Below, in pieces: positions 16,739 to 25,912 of a DNA stretch of 64,000 nt; position 1 is the stretch's first letter; each line of letters begins with the position of its first letter. The notes under the pieces are model-generated. The model was given only the letters and a program-made list of their open reading frames with translations, searched no databases and was not told the DNA's origin. The translations under genes were made by a program, and so were the position numbers. The DNA lies in NCBI RefSeq assembly GCF_002216685.1, contig NZ_CP022352.1, positions 186,001-250,000 on the forward strand, given 5' to 3'. The DNA comes from Vibrio tarriae (lineage in GTDB: Bacteria > Pseudomonadota > Gammaproteobacteria > Enterobacterales > Vibrionaceae).

Positions 16739-19309
16739 TTAAAGTTGAATAACTAATTGAGGTGCAGATCCACTCTCTTTACTAGAGAAATTCACATCCG
16801 ATTTCTGGTGTGCGGGACCTTTATTTTCTAACAGCAGAGACAGCTCGCCTTGCACTATAAGATTCGAAACATCCATCTCTACCCACTCACTCACTTGAGG
16901 AGGTGAGATCGTCACCGTCGCACCTTGTTGTACAATCGGCGGCAAAGTGCTCCAAGTCAGGCTGTTTTCTTGCCATGCACTGGGTTTTAAACGGGATACC
17001 GTGATTGCTCGGGATGCAGCGTTATTGACGTTTTTCACATGCAATCTCAACACCGCTTGTGAATGGGAGGACAGCGCCTGTTGACTCAAGTCGAACTTTA
17101 GAACCGTTTTACGGTTATAGCCCGTAATATCGCTTTTTACGACTAAGTAACTGTTGGTGCCAAAGCTTTGGTTGGCGTATTGCCCATCACGCACAAATAC
17201 ATCGGCACTGACAGTCAAGGTCAAAGGTGGAACCATTGGTACGGCCTCAAAATCCGCCATCACACCTTTCCCCATCAAACGAGACTCTCCAGAAGTTATG
17301 ACTCTTGTTTCCCAAACCTTGTTGCCTTGTTCCACTTTTAACTGTACTTGATCTCCGATCCCCGGTGTCGTCAATGTGATTTTCGGTGTCGTCTGAGATT
17401 CGTCAATCACCAACACACTTGGTTTATTCACAGTGACGGTTTTACCACTCGGCAATTGCAGCGTTCCCGCTTGGTGGAACACAATGCCACTCACCTGCTT
17501 GCTCACATGCGATACCGCTTGTATCTGTGGCGTGTTCGATAGAACGCTTACAGGCACTGAAGCTGCGTAGCTGGCCACCGATTGTGCATCACGATTCGGC
17601 ACCACTATGTACTGATAAGAGGCGTTTGTTGGCTGCCAACTGTGACCCATACGTAACATGAAAACATCCGCAGAAACGGGAGCATCCGGTTGGCCTGTAT
17701 TGATATTTCTCCAGTTGCCAGTTTGGGTTTGATTATCCATTTGCCCATACCAATTGGCAGGAAAAACATAGCCAATACCATCATGGTGAACCCAAGACGC
17801 ATTCACTAACTGACGGCTGCCAGTACTATACACTTGACCATCCACAGTAACAGGTCCATTCAAGCGTGTTTGGTTAACTGTGGTATTCACATATTCTGCG
17901 CGAGTCGACTGAATACCCGCGCCTAAGGCGACCAGTTCATCATCAAAGCTAAACCATGCTTTTTTGGCTTTGGTTTGGTAGGCATCCATATCCATGACAG
18001 CAACGCCATTTCGCCCGTCCGATACGCTACCGACAAATTGGGTTTGCATTTCGATACGCCCCCAATCTGCTGGTTTAATCGCAAATTGTGGTGCCGTTGT
18101 ACCCGGCACTAAAGCCCAGTTCCACACAGGGAAGAGGCCGTGGTATTCATCACCTCTTTGCATGATGAAAGTGCTACCAAAACCGATCCAGTTACCGAGT
18201 AGATTTTCACCATTCCCCGCTTCAGTGGGTTTAATTCGCTTAGAATTCATCTTGATACCAATGAAATGGCCATTAGCCACTTTGCTGGCATAGTCTGAAC
18301 GGTAAAAAGAGCGAAATCCTGCGATGCTTTCCGGCGCACCATTCACATGTTGTTTAAACTGCTGCGCTTCAGCCGCGCGTTCAGGAGCCAACGCAGCGAC
18401 GTAATCGGCTTGGCGTAGAATAGGACCGAGGTTTGCTTTATCCACTCGGCTTAAGCCACGACCACGCGCGTTATAATCCAGCGTGCCATGCCGGCTCATC
18501 CAACGGACACCATCTAAAAAGTAATCCGCAACGAGGCGATTCTTATCTGGGGCAAAATGCCACTGTAAATCGCGAACGTGGTAAGCCCAATAAGACGCGG
18601 CATCAAAGAAAACATCCCCATACCCGCCGTTATAAAGTTGAGCGCCATGTTGCTGGAAGGAAAAATCGGCTTGCACACCTTCTGCTTCAGTAAACACAAT
18701 GGTCTCTTCAATGCCGCCAAGCCCACGTTTCACTTGCGCTGAATCGCTCCCAAGCAAACCGCCGTAGATGACTCCTTTTGAAATATCCGTGCGGTTAGCA
18801 CCAGTTTTGTAAGGCTCTGTCGGCATATCTGAGCGTATCGAAGTACTCAAATCGCTAGGCAACTGGTTTCCAAGCAAAAAGGCTGTTGGGCCGAGATAAA
18901 TCTGTTTACCAATCTCATTCCACCACCAGTTGCTGTTGGTACGGTCAGCGCTGTACCAATGATAAAGACCCGCGATGGCGCCTGCCGCAAAAGTGGGATC
19001 ATTGGAAAGGTAATATTGGGCAGCCAACGCACGCACACGAGTCAAGTGCTCACGGATAGGCGCTTCTTGAGTTGGAATCAGTGCATAGTCAATATCCGAC
19101 CAATGACCATCAGTTTGCTGATTGGCCAGATATTGCGCTGCGAGTGTAGACAGTGGTTGCCCAAGCCCTTGAGCCGCTTCAACGGCAACCTGAGCAAAAT
19201 CAGGCGCAATACGCTGCGTGAGGGTTTGAATGTCGTCTGCCAATGCTGATTGACAGATCATATAGGGAGCCAATAGCCACCACTTTGTCTTCAGTTTGTT
19301 GATCATCAT
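16739..19309 (-). CDS. Secreted polysaccharide lyase family 8 (chondroitin/hyaluronate lyase-like) with C-terminal DNRLRE-type domain
   Basis: 856 residues with a signal peptide ending near SALADD (residue 25). The helical toroid contains NWWWNEIG (127-134). The spacing of N172 (TGANRTD), H221 (QQHG), Y230 (NGGYGD) and R284 matches the catalytic Asn-His-Tyr-Arg set of chondroitin AC lyase, so an active PL8 enzyme is expected. A beta-sandwich region follows. The last roughly 155 residues (VSADVFVRDGQYANQSFG onward, with VLKFDLS and ITVSRLK) form a DNRLRE/CBM96-like module that may bind carbohydrate. It would cut glycosaminoglycans by beta-elimination, giving 4,5-unsaturated uronate ends for GH88. 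PL8 also contains xanthan lyases, but sulfatases and kdu genes favour chondroitin or hyaluronan. Confidence 0.93.
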   Translation of the reverse strand: MMINKLKTKWWLLAPYMICQSALADDIQTLTQRIAPDFAQVAVEAAQGLGQPLSTLAAQYLANQQTDGHWSDIDYALIPTQEAPIREHLTRVRALAAQYYLSNDPTFAAGAIAGLYHWYSADRTNSNWWWNEIGKQIYLGPTAFLLGNQLPSDLSTSIRSDMPTEPYKTGANRTDISKGVIYGGLLGSDSAQVKRGLGGIEETIVFTEAEGVQADFSFQQHGAQLYNGGYGDVFFDAASYWAYHVRDLQWHFAPDKNRLVADYFLDGVRWMSRHGTLDYNARGRGLSRVDKANLGPILRQADYVAALAPERAAEAQQFKQHVNGAPESIAGFRSFYRSDYASKVANGHFIGIKMNSKRIKPTEAGNGENLLGNWIGFGSTFIMQRGDEYHGLFPVWNWALVPGTTAPQFAIKPADWGRIEMQTQFVGSVSDGRNGVAVMDMDAYQTKAKKAWFSFDDELVALGAGIQSTRAEYVNTTVNQTRLNGPVTVDGQVYSTGSRQLVNASWVHHDGIGYVFPANWYGQMDNQTQTGNWRNINTGQPDAPVSADVFMLRMGHSWQPTNASYQYIVVPNRDAQSVASYAASVPVSVLSNTPQIQAVSHVSKQVSGIVFHQAGTLQLPSGKTVTVNKPSVLVIDESQTTPKITLTTPGIGDQVQLKVEQGNKVWETRVITSGESRLMGKGVMADFEAVPMVPPLTLTVSADVFVRDGQYANQSFGTNSYLVVKSDITGYNRKTVLKFDLSQQALSSHSQAVLRLHVKNVNNAASRAITVSRLKPSAWQENSLTWSTLPPIVQQGATVTISPPQVSEWVEMDVSNLIVQGELSLLLENKGPAHQKSDVNFSSKESGSAPQLVIQL

Positions 19310-19470
19310 GGTTTGTTCTCTTTGTAGGGGATTTCATTTGTTATTAGGAGAAACCAAACTTGACGTTGTCGTAAAACTCTCGCTAACACTGACATCATTG
19401 CCGATGTTAGAAACATGTTTCACTTTGCTGATTGTTTAAACAATTCTATTTGGAACAGTAACACAACCAT

Positions 19471-19490
19471 AATGAAAAGCTTTTTTATTT
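19471..19490. promoter_or_regulatory. KdgR-like operator upstream of the PL8 gene
   Basis: Core GAAAAGCTTTTTTA fits the KdgR pattern with two mismatches and lies 162 nt upstream of the start codon. It is the poorest box in the set. Confidence 0.4.
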
Positions 19491-19601
19491 TTAAGAGAAT
19501 GTAATTTCGATCAAATTTAAAACATCTGTATGAACTATCAACATCAGCTGTCTGGAGTAGGAATAAGCACTTTAAATCAACTTAAACAGAGAATTATGTA
19601 A

Positions 19602-19623
19602 AAAGGACGCCTAAGCGTCCTTT
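19602..19623 (-). terminator. Terminator after the GH112 gene
   Basis: A 9-bp stem AAAGGACGC/GCGTCCTTT with a 4-nt loop, followed on the minus strand by a T-rich tail, lies 22 nt past the phosphorylase stop. It ends the kdgK-to-GH112 gene run and separates it from the PL8 unit. Confidence 0.88.
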
Positions 19624-19644
19624 GTTCATTTATGAATGAATTCA

Positions 19645-21828
19645 TCACTCAATCCATTTCCATTCATAGCCTTGTAGACGAATCTCAACGTCATATCCCC
19701 GTTCATCTACAACAGTCAGCATTTGCGGCAAGCTTGAAAAGTTCACCGCGGTCGCGACGTTCATCTCTGGATAATAGGCCACGTCCACCAATGGATGAGA
19801 TGACAACCAAGGTTGAGGATATGCTTCATTACCGCCTAGCCATACCAGAATGTGTTGTAACAAACGTGCATTGACCATGGTAAACGGCAGATTCCCTAAG
19901 TAAACCGCCCGCCCTTCACCATAATTTCTTGCTGTCAGAGCGAGATGCTGCCCTTGCGCTGCAAGTACGGCCAAATCATCCGCCTGCGGGTAAACGTAGC
20001 TTGGATTACCAAAGTCTTCTTCACCAGTAACAAACTGGCTCAGGTAATGATCTTTGGCGATGTTCAGTGGCATGGCGACACGTCCCATGGTCAATGCCGT
20101 TTCTTTCTCTAGGCCAAAAACATCACCTAGTTGGAAATAGCGTCCGTTCTTTTGCAGTGCAGAAGGATCACATACCCCCAGTAAGCCGCCGCCATTGGCG
20201 ACAAATCGACGTAAAGCCACCAGCACTTGTGGATCGGCCCAACACTCACCACCGCTCCATGCAGAATTCGCATCGCCCGTGTTGATGATCACTTTGATGT
20301 CATCACCAATGCCGTGCTGGATGATGTCTTCAAAACTGATGAACTCGACTTCAAATGGCAGCCCTGCCAAACATTCGAGTAAGTTATTGCCGACAAATTC
20401 CATCACATCCGGACGAGGCGGAACATAAAAGCGCTGATCGCGTGCTTGGTTTTGTAGCCAGCTACGTGCTTTACCCCACGCGCTTAATACCGCGACTTTA
20501 CCCGGCAGCTTCTGTGATTCAGTACGTGCCGTTTTATCCAAATAAGTACCAAACTCACGTGAAATCTCACTCACATGGTCAATAAAATGCGGGAACTGGT
20601 TAGCTAAGGAGAGATAGCCACCGTAACCAATTCGATCCAATGGTTTTTGCAACATCGCACGGCGAATCTTAGTCCAGTTCGACATGGATTCAACAACTGG
20701 ATCATTCCCTTCACGGAACACATCTGGGAAGAAATAAGGATAGAACCGTGCTTCGCGAATTTGGCTACCTTGTGAATCGGTTAAGCGACGCAGTGCCACG
20801 CCATCCTCCACTGCACCAATGTTGATATCTAAACCAATTTTTTGATAGCTATCCAAGAAAGGCTCGGTACCGATCCAATGATCGCCTTGGAACATGGCGG
20901 TTTTCTTACCTGCTTGGTGAGACATTTCCACCAACTGCGCGGCAAACTCCACCACAAAATCTTGCACAAAGGTCATCCAGTCACGGTAGCGCTGCGATGG
21001 TACCTTGTACGTTCCGTTGTAATAGCCTGCATCCACAAAATCTTCAGGGGAGAGTTTATACCCAAAGCGGCGTTCAAAATCTTCCAAAGCACGCGGGCTA
21101 ACGGTTTCACCGTAACCCGTCCAATCACGATAGATATCTTGGTTCTTTTCACCAGTATCAATCACAAAGAGGAAAGCGAAAGTCGTGAAACGAACCACGG
21201 TCGTGTGCGGGTGCTCATCCAGCCATTTTTGGAAATGTGCCAGAAGATGTGCTCGACACTCGGGATGATAAGGATCCAAACTCTTGATTTTTGGCCCTTT
21301 CCAGTCGTTGGTTAGCGCGTTATACATGGATACGCTATCCCAAACCTGGCGTGCCATGAAAGTCACCGTGTATTCATGGTAAGGCACCGCTTGGAAAATT
21401 GTCACCTGCTGGCGATCAGCATCAAACTCCCACTGCGCAGCAGGAATCACTTGGTTCGTTGTGCGGTTACGCACTTCCCACCATTGCTTAGGATCGCTGT
21501 CGTCATCCAGCTCATACTTGTCTTTGCTGTAACCTTTTAGTGGTGTCAGCACTAAGGTTTCATCCATTGCCGTAACAGGGAAAGACATCAAGTATTTGCG
21601 GTGCAAGTATTCTGGGTGTTGGTTCGCAAAGGCTTGGTCGGCACGCACTAAACACATGATCGAATAGATTTCGCTGTCTTGCTCTGCCAGACAAGCTGGC
21701 ATGCTGGTGCCATCACTATCGCGCAGTGCATCCGCTTGCCAACGCTGATATAAATCCAAAACTACCTCTTCCTGTCCCACTTCGACAGGCAGGGTCATAT
21801 GCCCTTTACGTGAGGTCATCTTAGTCAT
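19645..21828 (-). CDS. 1,3-beta-galactosyl-N-acetylhexosamine phosphorylase (GH112, lacto-N-biose phosphorylase type)
   Basis: 727 residues, the usual length of the family, no signal peptide. The N-terminus GHMTLPVEVGQEEVVLDLYQ and RDSDGTSMP are hallmarks of GH112; the C-terminal part has the glutamine-amidotransferase-like stretch (VIINTGDANSAWSGG, GGGLLGVCDPSAL). The enzyme splits Gal-beta-1,3-GlcNAc or -GalNAc with phosphate, giving galactose 1-phosphate and the free amino sugar. galT, 2.3 kb upstream in the same run, would take up the galactose 1-phosphate. It lies 68 nt after GH88. From memory, a Vibrio vulnificus homologue was shown to be a lacto-N-biose phosphorylase. Its presence with PL8, GH88 and sulfatases is unusual. 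Confidence 0.9.
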   Translation of the reverse strand: MTKMTSRKGHMTLPVEVGQEEVVLDLYQRWQADALRDSDGTSMPACLAEQDSEIYSIMCLVRADQAFANQHPEYLHRKYLMSFPVTAMDETLVLTPLKGYSKDKYELDDDSDPKQWWEVRNRTTNQVIPAAQWEFDADRQQVTIFQAVPYHEYTVTFMARQVWDSVSMYNALTNDWKGPKIKSLDPYHPECRAHLLAHFQKWLDEHPHTTVVRFTTFAFLFVIDTGEKNQDIYRDWTGYGETVSPRALEDFERRFGYKLSPEDFVDAGYYNGTYKVPSQRYRDWMTFVQDFVVEFAAQLVEMSHQAGKKTAMFQGDHWIGTEPFLDSYQKIGLDINIGAVEDGVALRRLTDSQGSQIREARFYPYFFPDVFREGNDPVVESMSNWTKIRRAMLQKPLDRIGYGGYLSLANQFPHFIDHVSEISREFGTYLDKTARTESQKLPGKVAVLSAWGKARSWLQNQARDQRFYVPPRPDVMEFVGNNLLECLAGLPFEVEFISFEDIIQHGIGDDIKVIINTGDANSAWSGGECWADPQVLVALRRFVANGGGLLGVCDPSALQKNGRYFQLGDVFGLEKETALTMGRVAMPLNIAKDHYLSQFVTGEEDFGNPSYVYPQADDLAVLAAQGQHLALTARNYGEGRAVYLGNLPFTMVNARLLQHILVWLGGNEAYPQPWLSSHPLVDVAYYPEMNVATAVNFSSLPQMLTVVDERGYDVEIRLQGYEWKWIE

Positions 21829-21896
21829 CTTTCATACTCCGAAAAGTTGCGATTCTAGGCTGAACTCCCTCAGCCTAGAGAAGAGAGGTTACTGAC

Positions 21897-23084
21897 TTAC
21901 CAGAAGAAGTTCCGGTAGCCGTTTGCACGCATCAGTGCTTCTAGATAGTAGTAATCACCATAAGGCAGCATGTTGTTGCAAAGACCAATTTTGACGAAGG
22001 ATGCGCCTTCCGCCAGCAGACCGAGAGCCTGTTCATCATCGGTTAAATCGCATTGCTTCATGAGACCTTGCAGCAAGAACAGACCCCAATCGCGGTACAT
22101 TTTTGCTTCTTGTTCATCGTCAATGCACTGCGCAATCAGCAGCAAGCCTGCCGCGGTAATCGCACCAGCAGAGCTGTCCTTATACTGAATTTCATCAGCC
22201 GGTAGGCTGTAATCCCACACAGGTACACCATCGTCCGTGATGTGGTCAGTCGCGTATTTCGCAAGCTGCTTCGCGAGCGTTAAAAACTGCTCATCACCGG
22301 TATAAAGGTAGGTTTGGGCAAAGCCATGAATCGCCCATGATTGACCACGAGCCCAGCAAGAATCATCCGCGTAACCTTGGAAAGTCTCGCCCTTAAGCGG
22401 CTGTTGAGTCACTGGATGGAAATTAAATGAGTGATAAGTTGAGAAATCATCACGCACTATGTGCTTGGCTAAGGTTTCACTGTGGCGCTTAGCAGCATTC
22501 GCATAGACCGGTGAACCTGTCATCTTTGATGCCCAAAAGAGCAGTGCGGTATTTTGCAAAGAATCGATGATCGATTTCCCTTGGGTGATTTCAGGGCCAA
22601 GGGGATGCGTATCGTTCCACGCGACAATGTAACCGCCAATTTTGCGGAAGCGATGAATCAGATGATCGGCGGCGCGAATCGCCATCATCTTGGATTCTTC
22701 ATCCCCTGTCAGTTGATAGTCCGCAACACAGCTTAAGCTGTATTGAAAACCTAAATCATGATCCAACCAGAACGGATCCAAAAGCATGTTGGCAAAGTAA
22801 GATTTGCGCAGTTTAGCGCTGTTTTTAAAGGTTTCTTGGCCTGTCATTTGGTAACAAAGCCAGAGTTCCCCCGTCCAAAATGAGGATACCCAATCAAATT
22901 GGCCACAAAATTCCCATTGATGATCGTGAGTACCGATTTTAGGGTTACGCTCACCAATTTTCGGAATATTACGTGCAATAGCTTCCACCACTTTACTCAG
23001 ATGATTGAGTACCCGAGGTTCATCTAAAGTGCTTGGCAATGGTCGAAGTGCAATAGGTTTGGTCATATAAGTCATTCTCATCAA
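21897..23084 (-). CDS. Unsaturated glucuronyl hydrolase (GH88)
   Basis: 395 residues, no signal peptide, alpha6/alpha6-barrel type. The likely catalytic aspartates are D110 (LDHDLGFQY) and D174 (SIIDSLQN), with spacing close to D88/D149 of the characterised Bacillus enzyme. DDSCWARGQSWAIHGFAQTY is another family hallmark. It hydrolyses the unsaturated uronate from lyase-made oligosaccharides; the product rearranges to 4-deoxy-5-ketouronate, the substrate of KduI. Two overlapping KdgR boxes lie about 85-115 nt upstream, giving it an own regulated promoter. Several in-frame ATGs exist at the start (residues 1, 2, 4 and 7); MTKPIALRPLP may be the true N-terminus. Confidence 0.93.
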   Translation of the reverse strand: MMRMTYMTKPIALRPLPSTLDEPRVLNHLSKVVEAIARNIPKIGERNPKIGTHDHQWEFCGQFDWVSSFWTGELWLCYQMTGQETFKNSAKLRKSYFANMLLDPFWLDHDLGFQYSLSCVADYQLTGDEESKMMAIRAADHLIHRFRKIGGYIVAWNDTHPLGPEITQGKSIIDSLQNTALLFWASKMTGSPVYANAAKRHSETLAKHIVRDDFSTYHSFNFHPVTQQPLKGETFQGYADDSCWARGQSWAIHGFAQTYLYTGDEQFLTLAKQLAKYATDHITDDGVPVWDYSLPADEIQYKDSSAGAITAAGLLLIAQCIDDEQEAKMYRDWGLFLLQGLMKQCDLTDDEQALGLLAEGASFVKIGLCNNMLPYGDYYYLEALMRANGYRNFFW

Positions 23085-23166
23085 TTATTCGATTTGCTTC
23101 ATAAGCAAGCTCATACTGAAATCATAACTTGCTTATGAAATATTCACATCACGCCGAGTCACATTT

Positions 23167-23186
23167 TCCAAAACATCATTTCAAAA
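23167..23186. promoter_or_regulatory. KdgR-type operator upstream of GH88 (1)
   Basis: Core AAAACATCATTTCA is a perfect match to RAAAYRNYRTTTYA. It overlaps the next box by six bases, giving centres 14 bp apart. Confidence 0.8.
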
Positions 23187-23200
23187 ACGTCATTTCAAAA
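23181..23200. promoter_or_regulatory. KdgR-type operator upstream of GH88 (2)
   Basis: Core AAAACGTCATTTCA is a perfect match and identical to the core of the box at 26973-26992. Confidence 0.82.
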
Positions 23201-23244
23201 CAAATGCTAAGTTTGTGACTCATACGCGGTGAATTGCAGGCTTA

Positions 23245-24006
23245 CTAGCGGGCTAACCAACCACCGTCTACGGCAATGGTATAACCATTGACGTAATCAG
23301 ATGCTGGCGAGGCCAAGAACACCACGGGGCCAGCTAAATCGCTTGGTAAACCCCAACGCTGAGCCGGAATACGTGACAGAATTTCTTGGTTACGATCGGC
23401 ATCCGCTCTAAGTGCCGCCGTGTTATTGGTTGCCATGTAACCTGGTGCAATCGCATTGACATTGATGCCTTGTGAAGCCCACTCATTGGCCAGCAAACGA
23501 GTGATACCCATAACAGCACTTTTTGATGCGGTATAAGAAGGCACACGGATCCCGCCTTGGAAAGAAAGCATGGAAGCAATATTGATGATTTTTCCGCCTT
23601 GACCTTGAGAGAGGAACTGTCTTGCGACCGCCTGTGAAAGGAAGAAAACGCTTTTAATATTGATATCCATGACATCATCCCAATCTTTTTCGGTAAATTC
23701 GATGGCATCCGCACGACGGATAATGCCCGCGTTGTTGACTAGAATATCGATGCGTCCGGCTAATCCCACCGCTTCATCAACGACTTTAGTAATGACTTGC
23801 TGATCACTCAGATCGGCCGTCATTGAGAAAAAACGCTGACCAGCTGCTTGAACGAGTTCAGGCGTATCCGCTGCATCGGCATAGTTAACCCCGACAATGT
23901 CACAACCCGCTTGCGCTAACGCGACGGCCATTCCTTGACCTAAACCGGTATTACACCCCGTGACTAACGCCACTTTCCCTTTAAGATCAAAAGCTTCTAA
24001 TATCAT
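23245..24006 (-). CDS. kduD: 2-dehydro-3-deoxy-D-gluconate 5-dehydrogenase
   Basis: 253 residues, the classical length. Short-chain dehydrogenase features are present in order: TGCNTGLGQG cofactor loop (about 17-26), NNAG (91-94), S145, Y158 and K162 of the YxxxK catalytic site, and the C-terminal GYTIAVDGGW. It reduces 2,5-diketo-3-deoxygluconate to 2-keto-3-deoxygluconate using NAD(P)H, the step after KduI. The gene sits between galT and GH88 on the same strand, with a KdgR-like box 59 nt upstream. Confidence 0.94.
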   Translation of the reverse strand: MILEAFDLKGKVALVTGCNTGLGQGMAVALAQAGCDIVGVNYADAADTPELVQAAGQRFFSMTADLSDQQVITKVVDEAVGLAGRIDILVNNAGIIRRADAIEFTEKDWDDVMDINIKSVFFLSQAVARQFLSQGQGGKIINIASMLSFQGGIRVPSYTASKSAVMGITRLLANEWASQGINVNAIAPGYMATNNTAALRADADRNQEILSRIPAQRWGLPSDLAGPVVFLASPASDYVNGYTIAVDGGWLAR

Positions 24007-24064
24007 TTCTGGATTCCTGTAAATTCGATTTACGCTTTCGTTTTATGAAAGTGATGAATATTTT

Positions 24065-24084
24065 TTAAAAACAACGTTCCAAGT
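24065..24084. promoter_or_regulatory. KdgR-type operator upstream of kduD
   Basis: Core AAAACAACGTTCCA fits the pattern with one mismatch, in the 129-nt gap between galT and kduD. Confidence 0.5.
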
Positions 24085-24135
24085 TTAAAATTAGGCAAAA
24101 AAATTTATGCGGATGCTCAAGTGCTACTGCTGCTC

Positions 24136-25191
24136 TTACCTTGCTTGTTGTCGGTAATGTACCGCACTCACACTTCTCAATCTTTCTGCGGCCTGTTCTG
24201 GCGTTAAATCACGCTGGCTTTCTGCCAGCATTTCATAACCCACCATAAATTTACGCACGGTCGCACTGCGCAATAGCGGTGGATAAAACAGTGCGTGTAC
24301 TTGCCAATGTTGGCAATCTTGTTCTTCCAAGAAAGGAGCTCCATGCCAACCCATTGAATAAGGGAAGGAGCATTGGAAAAGATTGTCATAACGCGTAGTC
24401 AGTACTTTGATCGCGATGGCCAAATCCTGACGTTGTTCACCAGACAATTCCGTTAAACGACTCACTCGTTGCTTCGGCAACAGCAAGGTTTCAAACGGCC
24501 ATGCCGCCCAATAAGGCACCAGCGCTACCCAAAACTCCGTCTCAACGACAATGCGTTCTTGCAGTGCTAACTCACGCTGAACATAGTCGTACAGCAAAGG
24601 CGAACCGTGCTCAGAAAAATAATCTGCTTGATGTCGATCCTTTTGGCTGACCAGCGTAGGCACAAAACTGTTGGCCCAGATTTGTCCATGTGGATGCGGC
24701 TGGGAACAGCCCATGGTCGCACCTTTATTTTCAAACACTTGAACCCAAGGATAGTGTTGACTCAGCTCCTGAGTTTGCTCAATCCAAGTCCGGATCACTT
24801 GCTCAATTTCGACAGATTCCAATTCTGGAAGTGTCTTGCTGTGATCGGCAGAGAAACAGATCACACGGCTTTCGCCTCGTGCGCTGTGCATTTTAAAAAG
24901 CGGATCATTCAACTGTTCTGCAAAGGGGGTGGTTTCCGTTAATGCTGCAAAGTCATTCTTAAACACATAAGTGCCATTGTAGGTAGGATTGACTTCCCCA
25001 TTGACTCGCTGATTTCCGGGGCATAGAAAGCAGCCTTTGTCGTAGCTTGGTAGTGACTGCTCACTGGCAGCTTCTTGCTGTCCCTGCCATGGGCGCTTCG
25101 CTCTGTGGGGAGACACCAATACCCACTCACCAGTCAACGGGTTGTAGCGACGGTGCGGATGCTCTGCTACTTCAAATTCTTCTAACGTCAT
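24136..25191 (-). CDS. galT: Galactose-1-phosphate uridylyltransferase
   Basis: 351 residues. The catalytic motif is QPHPHGQIW with H166 and H168, matching the numbering of the E. coli enzyme, and zinc-binding C54/C57 occur in CFLCPGN. It swaps UMP from UDP-glucose onto galactose 1-phosphate. No galK or galE is present in the window. This makes sense if the galactose 1-phosphate comes directly from the GH112 phosphorylase in the same gene run instead of from galactokinase. It lies 66 nt after eda and before kduD. Confidence 0.94.
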   Translation of the reverse strand: MTLEEFEVAEHPHRRYNPLTGEWVLVSPHRAKRPWQGQQEAASEQSLPSYDKGCFLCPGNQRVNGEVNPTYNGTYVFKNDFAALTETTPFAEQLNDPLFKMHSARGESRVICFSADHSKTLPELESVEIEQVIRTWIEQTQELSQHYPWVQVFENKGATMGCSQPHPHGQIWANSFVPTLVSQKDRHQADYFSEHGSPLLYDYVQRELALQERIVVETEFWVALVPYWAAWPFETLLLPKQRVSRLTELSGEQRQDLAIAIKVLTTRYDNLFQCSFPYSMGWHGAPFLEEQDCQHWQVHALFYPPLLRSATVRKFMVGYEMLAESQRDLTPEQAAERLRSVSAVHYRQQAR

Positions 25192-25257
25192 GTTTTCAAT
25201 ACTCTCTACATCCCAGATTTCAACTTGATGGCGTTACCTCAACATCCATCACCACTT

Positions 25258-25890
25258 TCAAGCCGTCAGTGCATCTACCGCTTTGCGAACCAGATTGCCG
25301 ATCTCAGGCCAGTTCTGTTCATCAATCAATTGACCCGGAACCATCCAAGTACCGCCACAAGCCAACACGCTGCTAATGGCTAAATAATCTTGAATATTGG
25401 CGGCTGAAATTCCGCCTGTTGGCATAAATTTCACCGGGTAAACCGCGTTCAACGCTTTGAGCATGTCAGTACCGCCCGATGCACTCGCAGGGAAAAACTT
25501 CAATGTTTTCAATCCCATTTCCATTGCTTGCTCAACAAGGCTCGGGTTATTGACGCCTGGAACTATGGTGACACCACGTTGTTGGCAATATTTGACTATG
25601 GTTGGGTTAAAACCGGGGCTGACGATAAAATCGACTCCCGCTTCAATCGCGGCATCCACTTGATCGGTTCTAAGCACGGTGCCTGCTCCAATCAACATCT
25701 CGGGATAAGCATGACGCATTAAGCGAATCGCCTCTGCTGCGGCTTCCGTTCTGAATGTCACTTCGGCACAAGGCAGGCCGTTCTCCACCAAGGTTTTCGC
25801 TAATTGCACCGCATCTTCTGAACGCTTAATCGCAATCACGGGAACGACTTTCATCGCGCTTAACTGTTTCTCTAATTGGTTTTTACTCAT
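25258..25890 (-). CDS. eda: KDPG/KHG aldolase
   Basis: 210 residues, typical of the class I aldolase trimer. The Schiff-base lysine is K131 (TLKFFPAS) and the general acid/base is E43 (CAEVTFRT); PGVNNPS and MPTGGIS line the phosphate site. It splits 2-keto-3-deoxy-6-phosphogluconate into pyruvate and glyceraldehyde-3-phosphate, completing the uronate route. It starts 22 nt after kdgK. Confidence 0.95.
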   Translation of the reverse strand: MSKNQLEKQLSAMKVVPVIAIKRSEDAVQLAKTLVENGLPCAEVTFRTEAAAEAIRLMRHAYPEMLIGAGTVLRTDQVDAAIEAGVDFIVSPGFNPTIVKYCQQRGVTIVPGVNNPSLVEQAMEMGLKTLKFFPASASGGTDMLKALNAVYPVKFMPTGGISAANIQDYLAISSVLACGGTWMVPGQLIDEQNWPEIGNLVRKAVDALTA

Positions 25891-25912
25891 TTTTCTCTCC
25901 TAGCATGACTGT

